Assembly (NCBI RefSeq): GCF_003788635.1
Contig: NZ_AYKH01000044.1
Location: forward strand, 1 to 64,000
Direction: 5' to 3'
DNA length: 64,000 nucleotides
DNA from: Salinisphaera orenii subsp. orenii MK-B5
GTDB lineage: Bacteria; Pseudomonadota; Gammaproteobacteria; Nevskiales; Salinisphaeraceae
Below the pieces are notes generated by a model. That model was not told the origin of the DNA, searched no databases, and worked only from the letters and a program-made list of their open reading frames with translations. Within the stretch, counting starts at the first letter, position 1. Each line of letters begins with the position of its first letter. The position numbers and the translations under genes are program-made. This document shows, piece by piece, positions 9,631 through 21,260 of the stretch.

Positions 9631-9659
9631 AGCCTAGATAGCGCGCTTGACGGCGTCAA
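9631..9659 (-). promoter_or_regulatory. Likely sigma-70 promoter of the btuB/cob operon
   Basis: TTGACG (9659-9654), a 17-base spacer and TAGGCT (9636-9631) would start transcription a few bases before the first paired element of the riboswitch. The -35 lies inside a 15-base perfect palindrome, CTTGACGGCGTCAAG (9646-9660). The -10 is weak (three of six bases), so this is tentative. Confidence 0.45.
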
Positions 9660-9703
9660 GCCGGCGCCGACACGGGTCGGCGATTCCGGTCGGATTTTCC
9701 GCC

Positions 9704-9725
9704 TATCCGGATAAGCGGATATACT
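9704..9725 (+). promoter_or_regulatory. metH promoter -10 with overlapping inverted-repeat operator
   Basis: TATACT at 9720-9725 is a good -10 with no strong -35. The inverted repeat TATCCG-N6-CGGATA (9704-9721) fills the spacer and touches the -10, the classic place for a repressor site. The metH start follows about 30 bases later. The regulator is unknown; a methionine- or SAH-responsive repressor would make sense. Confidence 0.45.
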
Positions 9726-9754
9726 GTGTGGCCTCACTTCGCGACATCTGTTAC

Positions 9755-10810
9755 ATGAGCGACCAGCGAAACGAGCTGCTGCACGCCGCACTCGCAGACC
9801 GAATTCTCGTATTGGACGGCGCCATGGGCACCATGATCCAGAACCATGGTCCCGACGAGTCCGAGTATCGCGGCGAGCGCTTCGCCGATTGGGACAGCGA
9901 TCTCAAGGGCAACAACGATCTGCTGACCCTGACCTATCCGGACTTGATCCGCGACATCAGCTCGGCGTATGCCGAGGCCGGGTCGGACATCATCACGACC
10001 AACACCTTCTCCTCGACGACCATCGCCCAGGCCGACTATCACATGGAGGACCTGGCGGCGGAACTCAATCGCGAGGGGGCCCGGATCGCGCGCGAGGTCG
10101 CCGACGAATACAGCACCGAGGAGCGGCCGCGCTTCGTCGCCGGGGTGATCGGCCCGACCAACCGCACCGCCTCGATCTCGCCGGACGTCAACGACCCCGG
10201 CAAGCGCAACACCGACTTCAACGAGCTGGCCCAGGCCTACGGCGAGGCCGCCGAGGCCCTGCTCGAGGGCGGCGTCGACATCATCCTGATGGAGACGATC
10301 TTCGACACGCTCAACGCCAAGGCCGCGATCTACGCCTATCGCCGGCTCCTGCGCGAGCGCGACATCGACGTGCCGCTGATGATCTCGGGCACGATCACCG
10401 ACGCCTCGGGCCGCACGCTCTCGGGCCAGACCACCGAGGCCTTCTACAACTCGGTCGCCCACGCCCGGCCGCTGACCATGGGCCTGAACTGCGCGCTGGG
10501 CCCGGACGCGCTGCGCCAGTACGTCGAGGAGATCTCGCGCATCACAACCTGTTACACGCACGCTTATCCCAACGCCGGCCTGCCCAACGAGTTCGGCGAG
10601 TACGACCTGCAGCCGGACGAGATGGCCGAGCACATCGGCGAATGGGCGGAATCGGGTCTGCTCAACATGGCCGGGGGCTGCTGCGGCTCCACACCCGAGC
10701 ATATCGGCGCGATCGCCGATGCGGTCGCGGGCAAGACGCCACGCCAGCGTCCCGAGATCAAGCGCGCGATGCGCCTGTCGGGTCTCGAGCCGTTCACCGC
10801 ATCGGCCTGA
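9755..10810 (+). CDS. metH: Methionine synthase, homocysteine S-methyltransferase half (split MetH, part 1)
   Basis: This 351-residue protein corresponds to the N-terminal homocysteine-binding domain of cobalamin-dependent methionine synthase. It begins [15 protein letters not shown] and contains the zinc ligands expected of the family: a Cys in GLNCALGP and the adjacent pair in [11 protein letters not shown]. Full MetH of E. coli has about 1,227 residues in one chain; here translation stops after this domain and the rest is a separate gene 121 bases downstream. The frame is open upstream of 9755, but the ATG at 9755 matches the family start. It diverges from the B12 operon that supplies its cofactor. 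Confidence 0.94.
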   Translation: MSDQRNELLHAALADRILVLDGAMGTMIQNHGPDESEYRGERFADWDSDLKGNNDLLTLTYPDLIRDISSAYAEAGSDIITTNTFSSTTIAQADYHMEDLAAELNREGARIAREVADEYSTEERPRFVAGVIGPTNRTASISPDVNDPGKRNTDFNELAQAYGEAAEALLEGGVDIILMETIFDTLNAKAAIYAYRRLLRERDIDVPLMISGTITDASGRTLSGQTTEAFYNSVAHARPLTMGLNCALGPDALRQYVEEISRITTCYTHAYPNAGLPNEFGEYDLQPDEMAEHIGEWAESGLLNMAGGCCGSTPEHIGAIADAVAGKTPRQRPEIKRAMRLSGLEPFTASA

Positions 10811-10817
10811 GAACCAT

Positions 10818-10837
10818 CGCGCGGCAGCAGCCGCGCG
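10818..10837 (+). other. Hairpin between the two metH genes
   Basis: CGCGCGGC-AGCA-GCCGCGCG forms a perfect 8-bp stem just after the stop codon of the first metH gene. No T-run follows, so it is more likely an mRNA-stability or pausing hairpin than a rho-independent terminator. Confidence 0.5.
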
Positions 10838-10931
10838 TCATTTCAAGCCGCCCGGCCGCCGCGCCTCGCGCGCGCCGGGCGTGACGTTTCACGGCGGTGC
10901 CGTTAGCGCAGCCGCCCCGACGAGGGTCTTC

Positions 10932-13652
<2,721 letters not shown>

Positions 13653-13662
13653 GCGTGCGCCG

Positions 13663-13686
13663 CCGCGGCCGGACCGCCGGCCGCGG
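13663..13686. terminator. Strong hairpin between convergent metH and the DUF2235 remnant
   Basis: CCGCGGCCGG-ACCG-CCGGCCGCGG is a perfect 10-bp GC-rich stem with a 4-base loop, placed between two convergent genes. It lacks a T-run on either side, so termination would need help or is incomplete. Confidence 0.5.
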
Positions 13687-13689
13687 TGC

Positions 13690-14667
13690 TCACGGCGCGG
13701 GCGGTCGCGCGCGCTCCGGCAGGTTGGCGGGGCGGTAGTCGGGCCGGCGTGCCAGACGCCGGGCGACCGAGACATGGATACAGGCATCCGCTGCGATACG
13801 GCGCACATGCGTGCCGAGCAATCGCCAGAACCCGCGATACGAATCGTGCAGCCGTCCCGCCGGATTCCCCTGCAGACGCGCACGGGCGTCCGGGGATACC
13901 CGCAGGCCTGCGGACTCGGCCTCGGCCAGTATCCAGCGCAGCGTGATGTCGGCCAGATCGCGGTCGACATAGCCGCCACCGATGTCGCTGTGCACGCCGG
14001 CGAACCAGCACTGGCGCACCCGCTACCCCGACGCCAGCCGGCGCTCGTCCCAGAGCGTGGGCGCGAAACTGCGGCGTCTCTCATCGATGGCCAGCGCTTG
14101 CACCGCATGCGTCACGCCCGGACTCAGGCGGTTGTCGTGAAAACGCCGCAGCCGGAGCAGCAGGCCAAGCGCACCCACCGTCTCCCACACGCCGACGAAG
14201 TGCGGGGCACAGCCCGCGACCGGGCCCGTGCGCCGACGCGCGTCCGCGATATCGTCGCCGTCGAGGTAGGCGGCCACCACCGCGCCCGCGCGATCGCGAC
14301 CGGCGCGATCGAGCACCCCGCACTGATCCACCAGCGACGCCAGCGAGCGCGCGGTGAAGGCACCACGGCTGAAGCCGAACACGAACAATCGGTCGCCCGG
14401 CTCGTAGGTGTCCACGAGATAGCGATACACCCGCGTCAGGTTCTGCTTGATGCCGTAGCCGAACGCCGCGCCCAGCGCCTTGCCGAGCGTGCGCCCGACG
14501 TTCAGCGAAAAGAAGTCGGCGCCGAAGGTGCCCACCCCGGGCTCGTAGCAGGCGCACTGCTTCGGCCCGTCGGGCGCCAGCGAATCGAACAGATGGGCGA
14601 CGTTGGTGTTCACGCCGCCGAACTGACTGTTCGTGCCGTCGCAGCAGATGACGATGTTCTTGGGCAA
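13690..14667 (-). pseudogene. DUF2235 alpha/beta-hydrolase-like gene interrupted by an in-frame amber codon
   Basis: The N-terminal part (14667 to 14023, 214 codons) starts MPKNIVICCDGT and holds the GFSRGAFTAR nucleophile elbow of the DUF2235 family, which includes Tle1-like phospholipases. A TAG at 14025-14023 then stops the frame. The same frame continues at once with RVRQCWFAGVHSDIGGGY, the family's conserved C-terminal motif, for about 110 more codons to 13690. The two pieces are therefore one gene of about 325 codons broken by a single nonsense codon. Either it is a recent pseudogene or the TAG is read through. The N-terminal fragment alone would lack the His-Asp segment. Confidence 0.82.
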
Positions 14668-14804
14668 GCGGCCCCCGTGGCGGCGCGTGTCATGGCCGGT
14701 GGGTAGCCGGACGGAGCGTTACCGTCGCAGGCGTTCGGTCCGCCAACAATCCGGATTTTCCGCAACCCGCCCGGTGACGCGGCCGCCACGAGCAACGGCC
14801 ACAC

Positions 14805-15341
14805 TCAGGTCATGCGCGCGAGCACCCCGTCGTGCCGGATCACGCGGTGATACAGCACCCCGGCCACATGCAGGCCCACGAGCGCCAGGACTGCCCAGGC
14901 GAGCCAGTAGTGGATCGCCGACAGCGTCTCGGCCAGCGCCGGCGACTCGCCCACCGGGCTCGGCACCGTGCCCAACCCGAACCAGTCCAGCGGAAAACCG
15001 TGTGCGTTGGTGGCCAGAAAACCCACCACCGGCTGCGCGATCAGCACGAGATAGAGCGCCCACTGGTTGGCGTGGGCCAGCCCCGCCAGGGCGCCCGGCA
15101 GGCCTGCCGGCGGGCCCGGCGTGGTGGTGAGAAAGCGCACGCACAGACGCGCCAGCATCAGCCAGAGCACGACGAAGCCCAGCGATTCGTGCCAGAAATA
15201 GAAGCCGGTCCGAACGTCCTCGCCCACCACCGAGATCAGCGCGCCCAGCGGCCAGACCGCGAAGACGAGCACGGCGACGAGCCAGTGAAAGCAACGGGCG
15301 AGCGGGTGGTAGCCCGCCTCCTGCGGCATCGACATGACCAA
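14805..15341 (-). CDS. Cytochrome b561 family membrane protein
   Basis: This 178-residue protein has four hydrophobic segments and the histidines expected to bind two b-type hemes: CFHWLVA early (His19), FWHESLGF around residue 51, and HYWLAWAVLALVGLH near the end. It probably moves electrons between quinol and an acceptor in the inner membrane and may act against superoxide, as shown for E. coli CybB. The start is uncertain by a few codons (MVMSMPQ). It stands alone, with no partner such as a catalase-like or YceI gene nearby. Confidence 0.88.
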   Translation of the reverse strand: MVMSMPQEAGYHPLARCFHWLVAVLVFAVWPLGALISVVGEDVRTGFYFWHESLGFVVLWLMLARLCVRFLTTTPGPPAGLPGALAGLAHANQWALYLVLIAQPVVGFLATNAHGFPLDWFGLGTVPSPVGESPALAETLSAIHYWLAWAVLALVGLHVAGVLYHRVIRHDGVLARMT

Positions 15342-15438
15342 TCTCCGGCTTGGGGCCTGTATCAGTCTACGCCGCGGCGCGTCCCGTCGTTGCAGCGCGA
15401 CGATCGCCCGAGGGCCACCGCCGCGGGCGACAACGGCC

Positions 15439-15795
15439 TCAGGCCGTGGCCGCGAGTTCGTAGGCGGCGAAGCGTCGCGGCGGACAGCACAGCACCAGCA
15501 GCAGTTCGCGGCCGGCCAGCCAGCGCGCGACCTCGCGGCCGTCGTCGTGATAATGCACCACGCGGCTCACCCAGCCGCGCCCGTCGGCCAGCAGCGTGCC
15601 GGTCGTCGTGACGCGGGGCAGACCGAGTATCGCCAGTGCCTGCGGCACCGCTGCCGGTACGAGACCGCGAATGGCGACCGCTTCGGCCAGCGCGCGCGTG
15701 TACGAGGTCATGCCGCAGAGGCGGCGCAGATCCTCGGCGTGACGCGCGATCGTGGCGTTGTTGCGATTTTGCATCGAGTGCTGACAATGGCTCAT
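15439..15795 (-). CDS. Hypothetical protein, 118 residues
   Basis: I do not recognise this protein. The frame is open further upstream, but the ATG at 15795 is preferred because the residues before it look like a random GC-rich frame. From this start it reads MSHCQHSMQNRNN, followed by a helical stretch (ARHAEDLRRLCG) and a mixed alpha/beta part with VVHYHDDGREVARWLAGRELLLVL. It has no signal peptide or membrane segment. It lies alone between the b561 gene and hslO and is probably a small cytoplasmic protein. Confidence 0.5.
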   Translation of the reverse strand: MSHCQHSMQNRNNATIARHAEDLRRLCGMTSYTRALAEAVAIRGLVPAAVPQALAILGLPRVTTTGTLLADGRGWVSRVVHYHDDGREVARWLAGRELLLVLCCPPRRFAAYELAATA

Positions 15796-16191
15796 GAGCG
15801 TGGCCTCCCGGACCTGCTGCCGCGACCTTCGGGGCACCATTCGCGCACTCCTGGCGCCACTGCCGTGCCCGATTTCATCATGCGTAACCGGTGCCATACG
15901 GCACGGCGCGCGTCCGGGCTCCGCGGGGCCGGGACCGACCGCAAGCCAGGCCGACAAAGAGGCCGCCGTTGTCGCGTTCGCCGCGAGCGAGCGAGACCGG
16001 GCGATGCGCGTCCTTGCATTCGCAGCCGTACGCCACGGCCAGGCGGACAAACGACGCTACACTGACATCGCGGCCACGATCCGGGCCGAAACCGGCCACA
16101 CGAGCAGCGCGGTCGACACCACACCGCGTCCCGAGTTGAAACCGACGTCCCGAGCGCACATTTCCCGTTCACATCCGAGACGAGTGCCGCC
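15796..16191. other. Non-coding stretch between divergent hypothetical gene and hslO
   Basis: About 400 bases without a convincing gene. It should hold the promoters for hslO and for the divergent small gene, but I see no clear -35/-10 pair, repeat or RNA element. Confidence 0.4.
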
Positions 16192-17085
16192 ATGCCCGCC
16201 GATCATCTGCAACGCTTCCTGTTCGACGACACGCCGGTGCGCGGCGAGATCACGCAGCTGGAGGCGACCTATCAGGACGCCATCGCGCGCCACGACTATC
16301 CGGCGCCGATCGAACGCCAGCTCGGCGAGCTGCTGGCCGCCTGCGCGCTGCTGACCGCGACGGTCAAACTCGACGGCACGCTGAGCATCGAGATCCGCGG
16401 CAACGGAGCGCTGTCGCTGCTCATGGCCGAATCCAACCCGGGCAGCACCGAGAGCGCCCAGCGGCTGCGCGGCATCGCCCGGTTCGACGACGCGGCGGTG
16501 GCCGCGCTCGACGAGCCGTCCCTGGCCGCACTGGTCGGCGACGGCCGGGTGGTGATCACGCTCGATCCGGAGGGCGGCCAGCGCTACCAGGGCATCGTCG
16601 ACCTGGCCGCGGGCACCATCGCCGGCTGTCTCGAGAACTATTTCGCCCAGTCCGAGCAGCTGCCGACCCGGCTCTGGCTGGCCACGGACGCGCATCGGGC
16701 CGCCGGCCTGCTGATCCAGAAGCTGCCGGCGGCCGAGACCACCGCCGACCCGGAGGCCTGGGAGCGCATCAACCATCTCGCCGCCACCATCACCGCCTCG
16801 GAACTGACCGCGCTGGAGCCCCGGCAGGTGCTCTACCGGCTGTTCCACGAGGAGGTGCCGCGGCTGTTCGAGCCGGCGCCGGTGATCTTTCGCTGTACCT
16901 GTTCGCGCGCGCGTTTCGGCCGCGCCCTGCACCAGCTCGGTGCCGAGGAGTTGCGCAGCGTGATCGCCGAACAGGGCGAGCTCGAAACCCAGTGCCACTT
17001 CTGCAACACGGTCTACACCTTCAGCCCGACCGATGTGGAGGCGCTGATCGAGGACCCCGACGCGCCCTCGCCCACGCTGCAGTAG
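16192..17085 (+). CDS. hslO: Hsp33 family redox-regulated molecular chaperone
   Basis: Hsp33 is a cytoplasmic holdase activated by oxidation that protects unfolding proteins under combined heat and oxidative stress. The 297-residue protein has the normal length. It carries the redox zinc switch at the C-terminus as C235-x-C237 (FRCTCSR) and C268-x2-C271 (QCHFCNT), all four cysteines being present. The N-terminal part includes DDTPVRGEI and LLMAESNP. The C-terminal tail is short and acidic. It is transcribed alone. Confidence 0.95.
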   Translation: MPADHLQRFLFDDTPVRGEITQLEATYQDAIARHDYPAPIERQLGELLAACALLTATVKLDGTLSIEIRGNGALSLLMAESNPGSTESAQRLRGIARFDDAAVAALDEPSLAALVGDGRVVITLDPEGGQRYQGIVDLAAGTIAGCLENYFAQSEQLPTRLWLATDAHRAAGLLIQKLPAAETTADPEAWERINHLAATITASELTALEPRQVLYRLFHEEVPRLFEPAPVIFRCTCSRARFGRALHQLGAEELRSVIAEQGELETQCHFCNTVYTFSPTDVEALIEDPDAPSPTLQ

Positions 17086-17151
17086 GCGTCCACCGCGGCA
17101 CGCGCGCCGCGCTGGCATACTCCGGGCCATGATGCCCACCGCCCGCCGTGC

Positions 17152-18036
17152 ATGAAGACACGACTGATCGCCGCCGCGGCGCTGCTCGCCGGCCTGCTGG
17201 TCCCGCTAGCCCCGGCCGGCGCCGCGGACTACGAGATCGAGCGCATGCAGGGGGACGTCTACCGTTTCACGGCGGGCAACTACCGCTCGGTGTTCATGGT
17301 GACCGACGCCGGCATCGTGGCCACGGACCCGATCGACGCCGAGGCCGCCGCCTGGCTCGGGCGTGAACTCGAGACGCGCTTCGACGCGCCCCTGCGCTAC
17401 GTGATCTACAGTCACAATCACATCGACCACACCTACGGCGGTCGCGCGCTCGACGGCGAGGGCGTTCGCTTCGTCGCCCACCGGCTGGCGCGCGCCGATC
17501 TGGTGCACACCCGCGCCGACACGCGCATCCCCGAGCTGACGTTCAACGACGAGATGACGCTCCATCTCGGCGCCGCCCGGGTGCATCTGCGCTACCACGG
17601 CGTGAACAACGGCCGCGGCTCGATCAGCATGCACTTCCAGCCGGCCGACGTGATGCACGTGGTCGACTGGATCGTGCTCGGCCGCATGCCCTACCGGGAT
17701 CTCAAGGGCTACGACATCCAGGGCATGATCGACAGCACCGACGAGATTCTGGCCATCGACTTCGATCTGTTCGTCGGCGGCCACGCCGAGGCCGGCAGCC
17801 GGGCCGACGTCGCCCGCTACCGCGACTATCTCGAACAGCTCTACACCCGGGTCCGCGACGGCATGCTCGCGGGCAAGTCGCTCGCCACCCTGCAGGATGA
17901 GATCCGCCTGCCGGCCTTCGACGATCTGCGCATGTACGACGAATGGCTGGCGCCGAACATCGCGGGCGTCTACCGCACGCTCAACGACCGCTCCTATATG
18001 GACATGCGTCCGGACGTGCCCGACACGCCCGAGTGA
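17152..18036 (+). CDS. Exported metallo-beta-lactamase-fold hydrolase
   Basis: A 294-residue precursor with a clear Sec signal peptide (residues 1-24, ending APAGA). The metal-binding signature of the metallo-beta-lactamase fold, SHNHIDH, is at residues 87-93, and later metal ligands are likely in YHGVNNGRG, VVDWIVLG and VGGHAE. This subgroup of periplasmic hydrolases is not well defined; activity on a lactone, phosphoester or thioester cannot be chosen from sequence. The short spacing to hslO (about 65 bases) and the same strand leave co-transcription possible. Confidence 0.85.
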   Translation: MKTRLIAAAALLAGLLVPLAPAGAADYEIERMQGDVYRFTAGNYRSVFMVTDAGIVATDPIDAEAAAWLGRELETRFDAPLRYVIYSHNHIDHTYGGRALDGEGVRFVAHRLARADLVHTRADTRIPELTFNDEMTLHLGAARVHLRYHGVNNGRGSISMHFQPADVMHVVDWIVLGRMPYRDLKGYDIQGMIDSTDEILAIDFDLFVGGHAEAGSRADVARYRDYLEQLYTRVRDGMLAGKSLATLQDEIRLPAFDDLRMYDEWLAPNIAGVYRTLNDRSYMDMRPDVPDTPE

Positions 18037-18057
18037 TCGCCGCACTCGCGTCGGCGC

Positions 18058-18750
18058 TCAGTATTCGCGGGCGTTGTCCAGGCCGCCTTCGTAGACCGGC
18101 GTGCCCCCGGTGGCCTCGATCAGCGCCTCGGCGATCGGGCGCACGGATTCGTCGTTGGTGGTCCAGGGAATCTCGAAGTCGGCCGCCTCGACCGCGTCCG
18201 GCGACGGAAAACTGGCGGCACCCTTGAGATTGAAGGCGCGGATGAAGCGGGTGCCCTCGAACAGGCGCGCCGAATAGACCGCCTCCCCGACCGCCTCGGC
18301 CTTGGCGGCGATCTCGCCGTCGCGATGGGCGAAGGCGTTGTCCACATTCACCAGCACCTTGCCGACCATCGCCTCGCCGTGCGCCTCGGCGATCGACGGC
18401 TCGGCGGCGTAGGGTACCGCCAGCGTGACGATATCGGCGCGCTCCACCGCGGCGCCCACCGCCATGGCCTCGGCGCCGTGACCGGCCGCGGCCACCACGT
18501 CGTCCAGCTCGTCCGGATGCCGGGTGGCGAATATCACGTGATAGCCGGCGGCTGCCCAGAGATTGCCCAGCGCCTGGCCCATGTTGCCGGCGCCGATCAT
18601 GGCGATGATCCGCGACGGCTCGGACGCGGCGTTCGCGCCCGCACCGGCCGCCGTGCCCGCCAGCATCAACAGGATCAGCGCCGAGGCCGTCAGGCCGGGA
18701 CGGCGGCGGCGAGTGCGCCGCGACGTGCGAAGCCGGTCGAATCGAAACAT
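18058..18750 (-). CDS. Exported NAD(P)-binding oxidoreductase, F420-dependent NADP reductase-like
   Basis: From the ATG at 18750 this is a 230-residue protein. Residues 1-42 form an arginine-rich N-region (SRRTRRRRPG), a hydrophobic core and an alanine-rich cleavage site. This is followed by a Rossmann nucleotide-binding segment, MIGAGNMGQALGNLWAAAGY, as in the ProC/FNO-like superfamily. Further motifs are FATRHPDEL, DIVTLAVPYAA and RAFNLKGA. An exported Rossmann enzyme suggests folding with its cofactor before transport, so the Tat route is plausible. A start at 18843 is possible but has an unlikely composition. Substrate unknown. Confidence 0.78.
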   Translation of the reverse strand: MFRFDRLRTSRRTRRRRPGLTASALILLMLAGTAAGAGANAASEPSRIIAMIGAGNMGQALGNLWAAAGYHVIFATRHPDELDDVVAAAGHGAEAMAVGAAVERADIVTLAVPYAAEPSIAEAHGEAMVGKVLVNVDNAFAHRDGEIAAKAEAVGEAVYSARLFEGTRFIRAFNLKGAASFPSPDAVEAADFEIPWTTNDESVRPIAEALIEATGGTPVYEGGLDNAREY

Positions 18751-18904
18751 GGCCGTTCCTGCGGTCGGATGATCGTTCCGTATTCCTATCACGCCGGTGC
18801 GATCGGCGCGACGGCCCGGCATCAAAAGCGAGCGCGCGACCAACCGGCCGACCGCGATCGAGCACCGCCGACACGCCCGGTCGGTGCAGGGCGATCAAAA
18901 TGCC

Positions 18905-19780
18905 CTAGACGGGAAACCAGCGATCCGGGTCCAGCGCGTGCCGCTCGACGTAGGCGATCTGCTCGGCGGTGAACACCTCGTGCGCCTTGGAAGACGCCGG
19001 CCGGATCGCACGGCTGTTGCGCTTCCAGACCTCGTGGTCCTTGACGATATCGGTCGTGTCGTACACCGGGTGCAAGGAATCGGCGGGCAGGCCCAGAAAC
19101 GCCTCCAGCCGCCTCAGATGGCGGTCCACATCCGCGGCCAGCGCCTCGTAGCGCAGGATCAGATGCCCGTCGGCGCCGCGGCGGGCCACCGAGCAGGACA
19201 GCGCCCGATTGTAGTACCGGACGGCCTTGACGAGACCGTTGGCGCCGCCGAAACGCTCACCGAAGGTCGAATACTTGCGCGCGGCGTCCACGAGCGAGGC
19301 GATGTTGTCCAGCGGCGACCGCACGATGTGCACGAACTGCGGCTGCGCGAAATGACGCTCGATAAGGTCCAGCACGAAGATGTTCTGCGGGCTTTTCTCG
19401 ACCCAGCGCCGGTCGCCGGCCACGGCGTCGAGCATCTCGCCGAACTGGGTATAGATCCGCGCGATCGAGCGCTCCCGCCCCAGCGCTCGGCGCCGCACTT
19501 CGTCGCCCAGCGCCTGCGGCAGCTTGTCCACATTCTTGGACCAGTCGAACTTCCGGGTCAGACCGGCGCGGTTGTACAGTCCCCGAAGACGATCCCGCAG
19601 CACCCGACGGACGCCGCCCACGTGCCCGAAGCGACGACGATCCAGGTCGTCGGCGACGGCATAGAGCCGGTTGGTTTCCGGCAACGCCAGCAGGCGATCG
19701 CTCGTGGCCAGAAGCGACTGCACCAGCGTCGTGCCCGAGCGCGAGCAGCCGACGACGAACAACGGGCGGTTGGCGTGCAT
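18905..19780 (-). CDS. Sulfotransferase family protein
   Basis: This 291-residue protein has the 5'-phosphosulfate-binding loop VGCSRSGTTLVQ at residues 10-21. The 3'-phosphate-binding region follows as HIVRSPLDNIASLVDA, around residue 150. It would transfer sulfate from PAPS to a hydroxyl or amine acceptor, for instance a lipid, polysaccharide or small molecule. The acceptor cannot be told, and no PAPS-synthesis or glycan genes lie next to it. It is monocistronic, and the ATG at 19780 begins the first beta strand directly. Confidence 0.86.
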   Translation of the reverse strand: MHANRPLFVVGCSRSGTTLVQSLLATSDRLLALPETNRLYAVADDLDRRRFGHVGGVRRVLRDRLRGLYNRAGLTRKFDWSKNVDKLPQALGDEVRRRALGRERSIARIYTQFGEMLDAVAGDRRWVEKSPQNIFVLDLIERHFAQPQFVHIVRSPLDNIASLVDAARKYSTFGERFGGANGLVKAVRYYNRALSCSVARRGADGHLILRYEALAADVDRHLRRLEAFLGLPADSLHPVYDTTDIVKDHEVWKRNSRAIRPASSKAHEVFTAEQIAYVERHALDPDRWFPV

Positions 19781-20307
19781 GAAAACTCGCTGGACTGAGC
19801 GAGAGCCGACCGGCCCTGCGTAAACCTCGACCCGGCCGGAGTCGCCAGCCGGTCGCCCCGGTTACCATCACAGCGCGAGCCCGTGCCGGGTGGTGGCACG
19901 CACAAAGCCAGCGAGCCGGGCGCCGTGGAACGTCAGGCGAGAGCCTCGCATCGCCGGTGTATCCGGTCAATGCGTGTCATGGCCTCGCATTGCATCGCCG
20001 CTGAACGCTCCCCTTGCCGTTCCCGACGTCCGGCCGCCGTTTAGCGGGTGCCGCGATCCGCCGGACAGCGCTGCGCCGCCACTTTCGGATGCGTCACGGG
20101 AAACAGTGCGGGTCACGCACATGAATCCGCCGCGGCGTCCGTCGTGCCAATCCCGGACATGTCCGGCGCAGAACGTCCTTCGGTTCGACCACGCGACCGG
20201 CCGATACCCCCGGCAGCGGCCGACATTCGTCGTGGCGCTACGACGCGCTCTCGTGTTCGAGCATCGCCGGATGCCCGCGAGACGCCTTTCCGAAACGGGG
20301 GAATCCA
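19781..20307. other. 527-base stretch without a recognisable gene
   Basis: Several short open frames exist on both strands, but none has a ribosome site, family match or protein-like composition. It separates the divergent sulfotransferase and PEGA-lipoprotein genes and should contain both promoters. No repeat or RNA element was recognised. Confidence 0.4.
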
Positions 20308-20922
20308 ATGAAGCAAATCATGCTGACCTGCCTGGTCATATCAGGCAGCCTGCTCTGTGCGGCCTGCGCCACCATCGTCGGGGGAACCAGCCAGAGCGTG
20401 TCTTTCGAATCCGAGCCGAGCGGCGCCACGGTACGCGTGGACGGCAAGGCGATAGGCGAAACGCCCGTCAGTACGCGCCTGGATAAAAAGGACGATCAGA
20501 CGCTTACCTTCGAACTGGCGGGGTACAAGACCGTCACGAAGGAGCTGGCAACCAAGACCGAGCCGTGGTTCTTCGGCAATCTGATCACCGGCGGGCTGTT
20601 CGGCTCCACGACGGACTTCGCCTCGGGCGCGGTCTACGAATACAGCCCCGACCAGTATTTCGTGACGCTACCGCCCGAGGACAGCGCGGGCATGCTCAAC
20701 GATCGACAGCAGATCGAGCGCTACGTCGTGGTCATCTATGACGAACTGCGCCGTGCGGCGGCCCGGGGCCACGCCGAGACGAACGACACGTTCGCGAATC
20801 TGATGGATGCGCTCGGCATCGATCCGGACGAGACGACCCGAATCGACACGCTGTCCCGGCTGATCATGGATCACCCGGATGCGGTCGCCGGCGCGAACGC
20901 GATTGCGGATCGGTACTACTGA
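20308..20922 (+). CDS. PEGA-domain lipoprotein
   Basis: This 204-residue protein begins with a lipoprotein signal peptide; the likely lipidated residue is Cys20 (CAAC), and the mature start CATIVGGTSQ is typical of a widespread family of such lipoproteins. Residues about 30-70 form a PEGA domain (SEPSGATVRVDGKAIGETP), a small beta-sandwich often found in envelope proteins. The C-terminal part is helical and acidic. The gene has a strong GGGGGA ribosome site and is followed by a bidirectional terminator. Its role is unknown, perhaps cell-wall attachment. Confidence 0.82.
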   Translation: MKQIMLTCLVISGSLLCAACATIVGGTSQSVSFESEPSGATVRVDGKAIGETPVSTRLDKKDDQTLTFELAGYKTVTKELATKTEPWFFGNLITGGLFGSTTDFASGAVYEYSPDQYFVTLPPEDSAGMLNDRQQIERYVVVIYDELRRAAARGHAETNDTFANLMDALGIDPDETTRIDTLSRLIMDHPDAVAGANAIADRYY

Positions 20923-21006
20923 AAACCCGGTTCAACCGGGCGCCGACACGAAACCGGGCGGGACCGCGCGGCCGTCAGGACGACGCATCTCGGCGCTCGT
21001 TTCGGA

Positions 21007-21047
21007 CAAAAAAAAGGGGGCCGGATCGCTCCAGCCCCCTTTTTTGC
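21007..21047. terminator. Bidirectional rho-independent terminator
   Basis: A run of A, then GGGGGC (21016-21021), a 12-base loop, GCCCCC (21034-21039) and a run of T. It would end the PEGA lipoprotein message on the plus strand and the cspA message on the minus strand, which face each other here. Confidence 0.9.
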
Positions 21048-21056
21048 GTTCGTAAC

Positions 21057-21260
21057 TTAAAGCGGAACGACGCTATTGGCGCAGGGCCCTTTCTTGCCCT
21101 CGCCTACTTCAAACTCGACAGCCTGCCCGTCTTCGAGACTGGCAAAGCCGCTCATCTTGATCTCCGAATGGTGAACGAAGAGATCCTTGCTGCCGTCTTC
21201 AGGAGCGATAAAGCCGAAGCCTTTCTCCGAGCTGAACCACTTCACTGTGCCTTTGGCCAT
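21057..21260 (-). CDS. cspA: Cold-shock domain protein
   Basis: This 67-residue protein is one complete cold-shock domain with RNP1 (KGFGFIAP) and RNP2 (DLFVHHS). It binds single-stranded RNA or DNA and melts mRNA structure at low temperature or during adaptation. The sequence starts MAKGTVKWF as in the CspA/CspE/CspC group; which paralog it is cannot be told. It is monocistronic and ends just before the shared terminator. Confidence 0.95.
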   Translation of the reverse strand: MAKGTVKWFSSEKGFGFIAPEDGSKDLFVHHSEIKMSGFASLEDGQAVEFEVGEGKKGPCANSVVPL

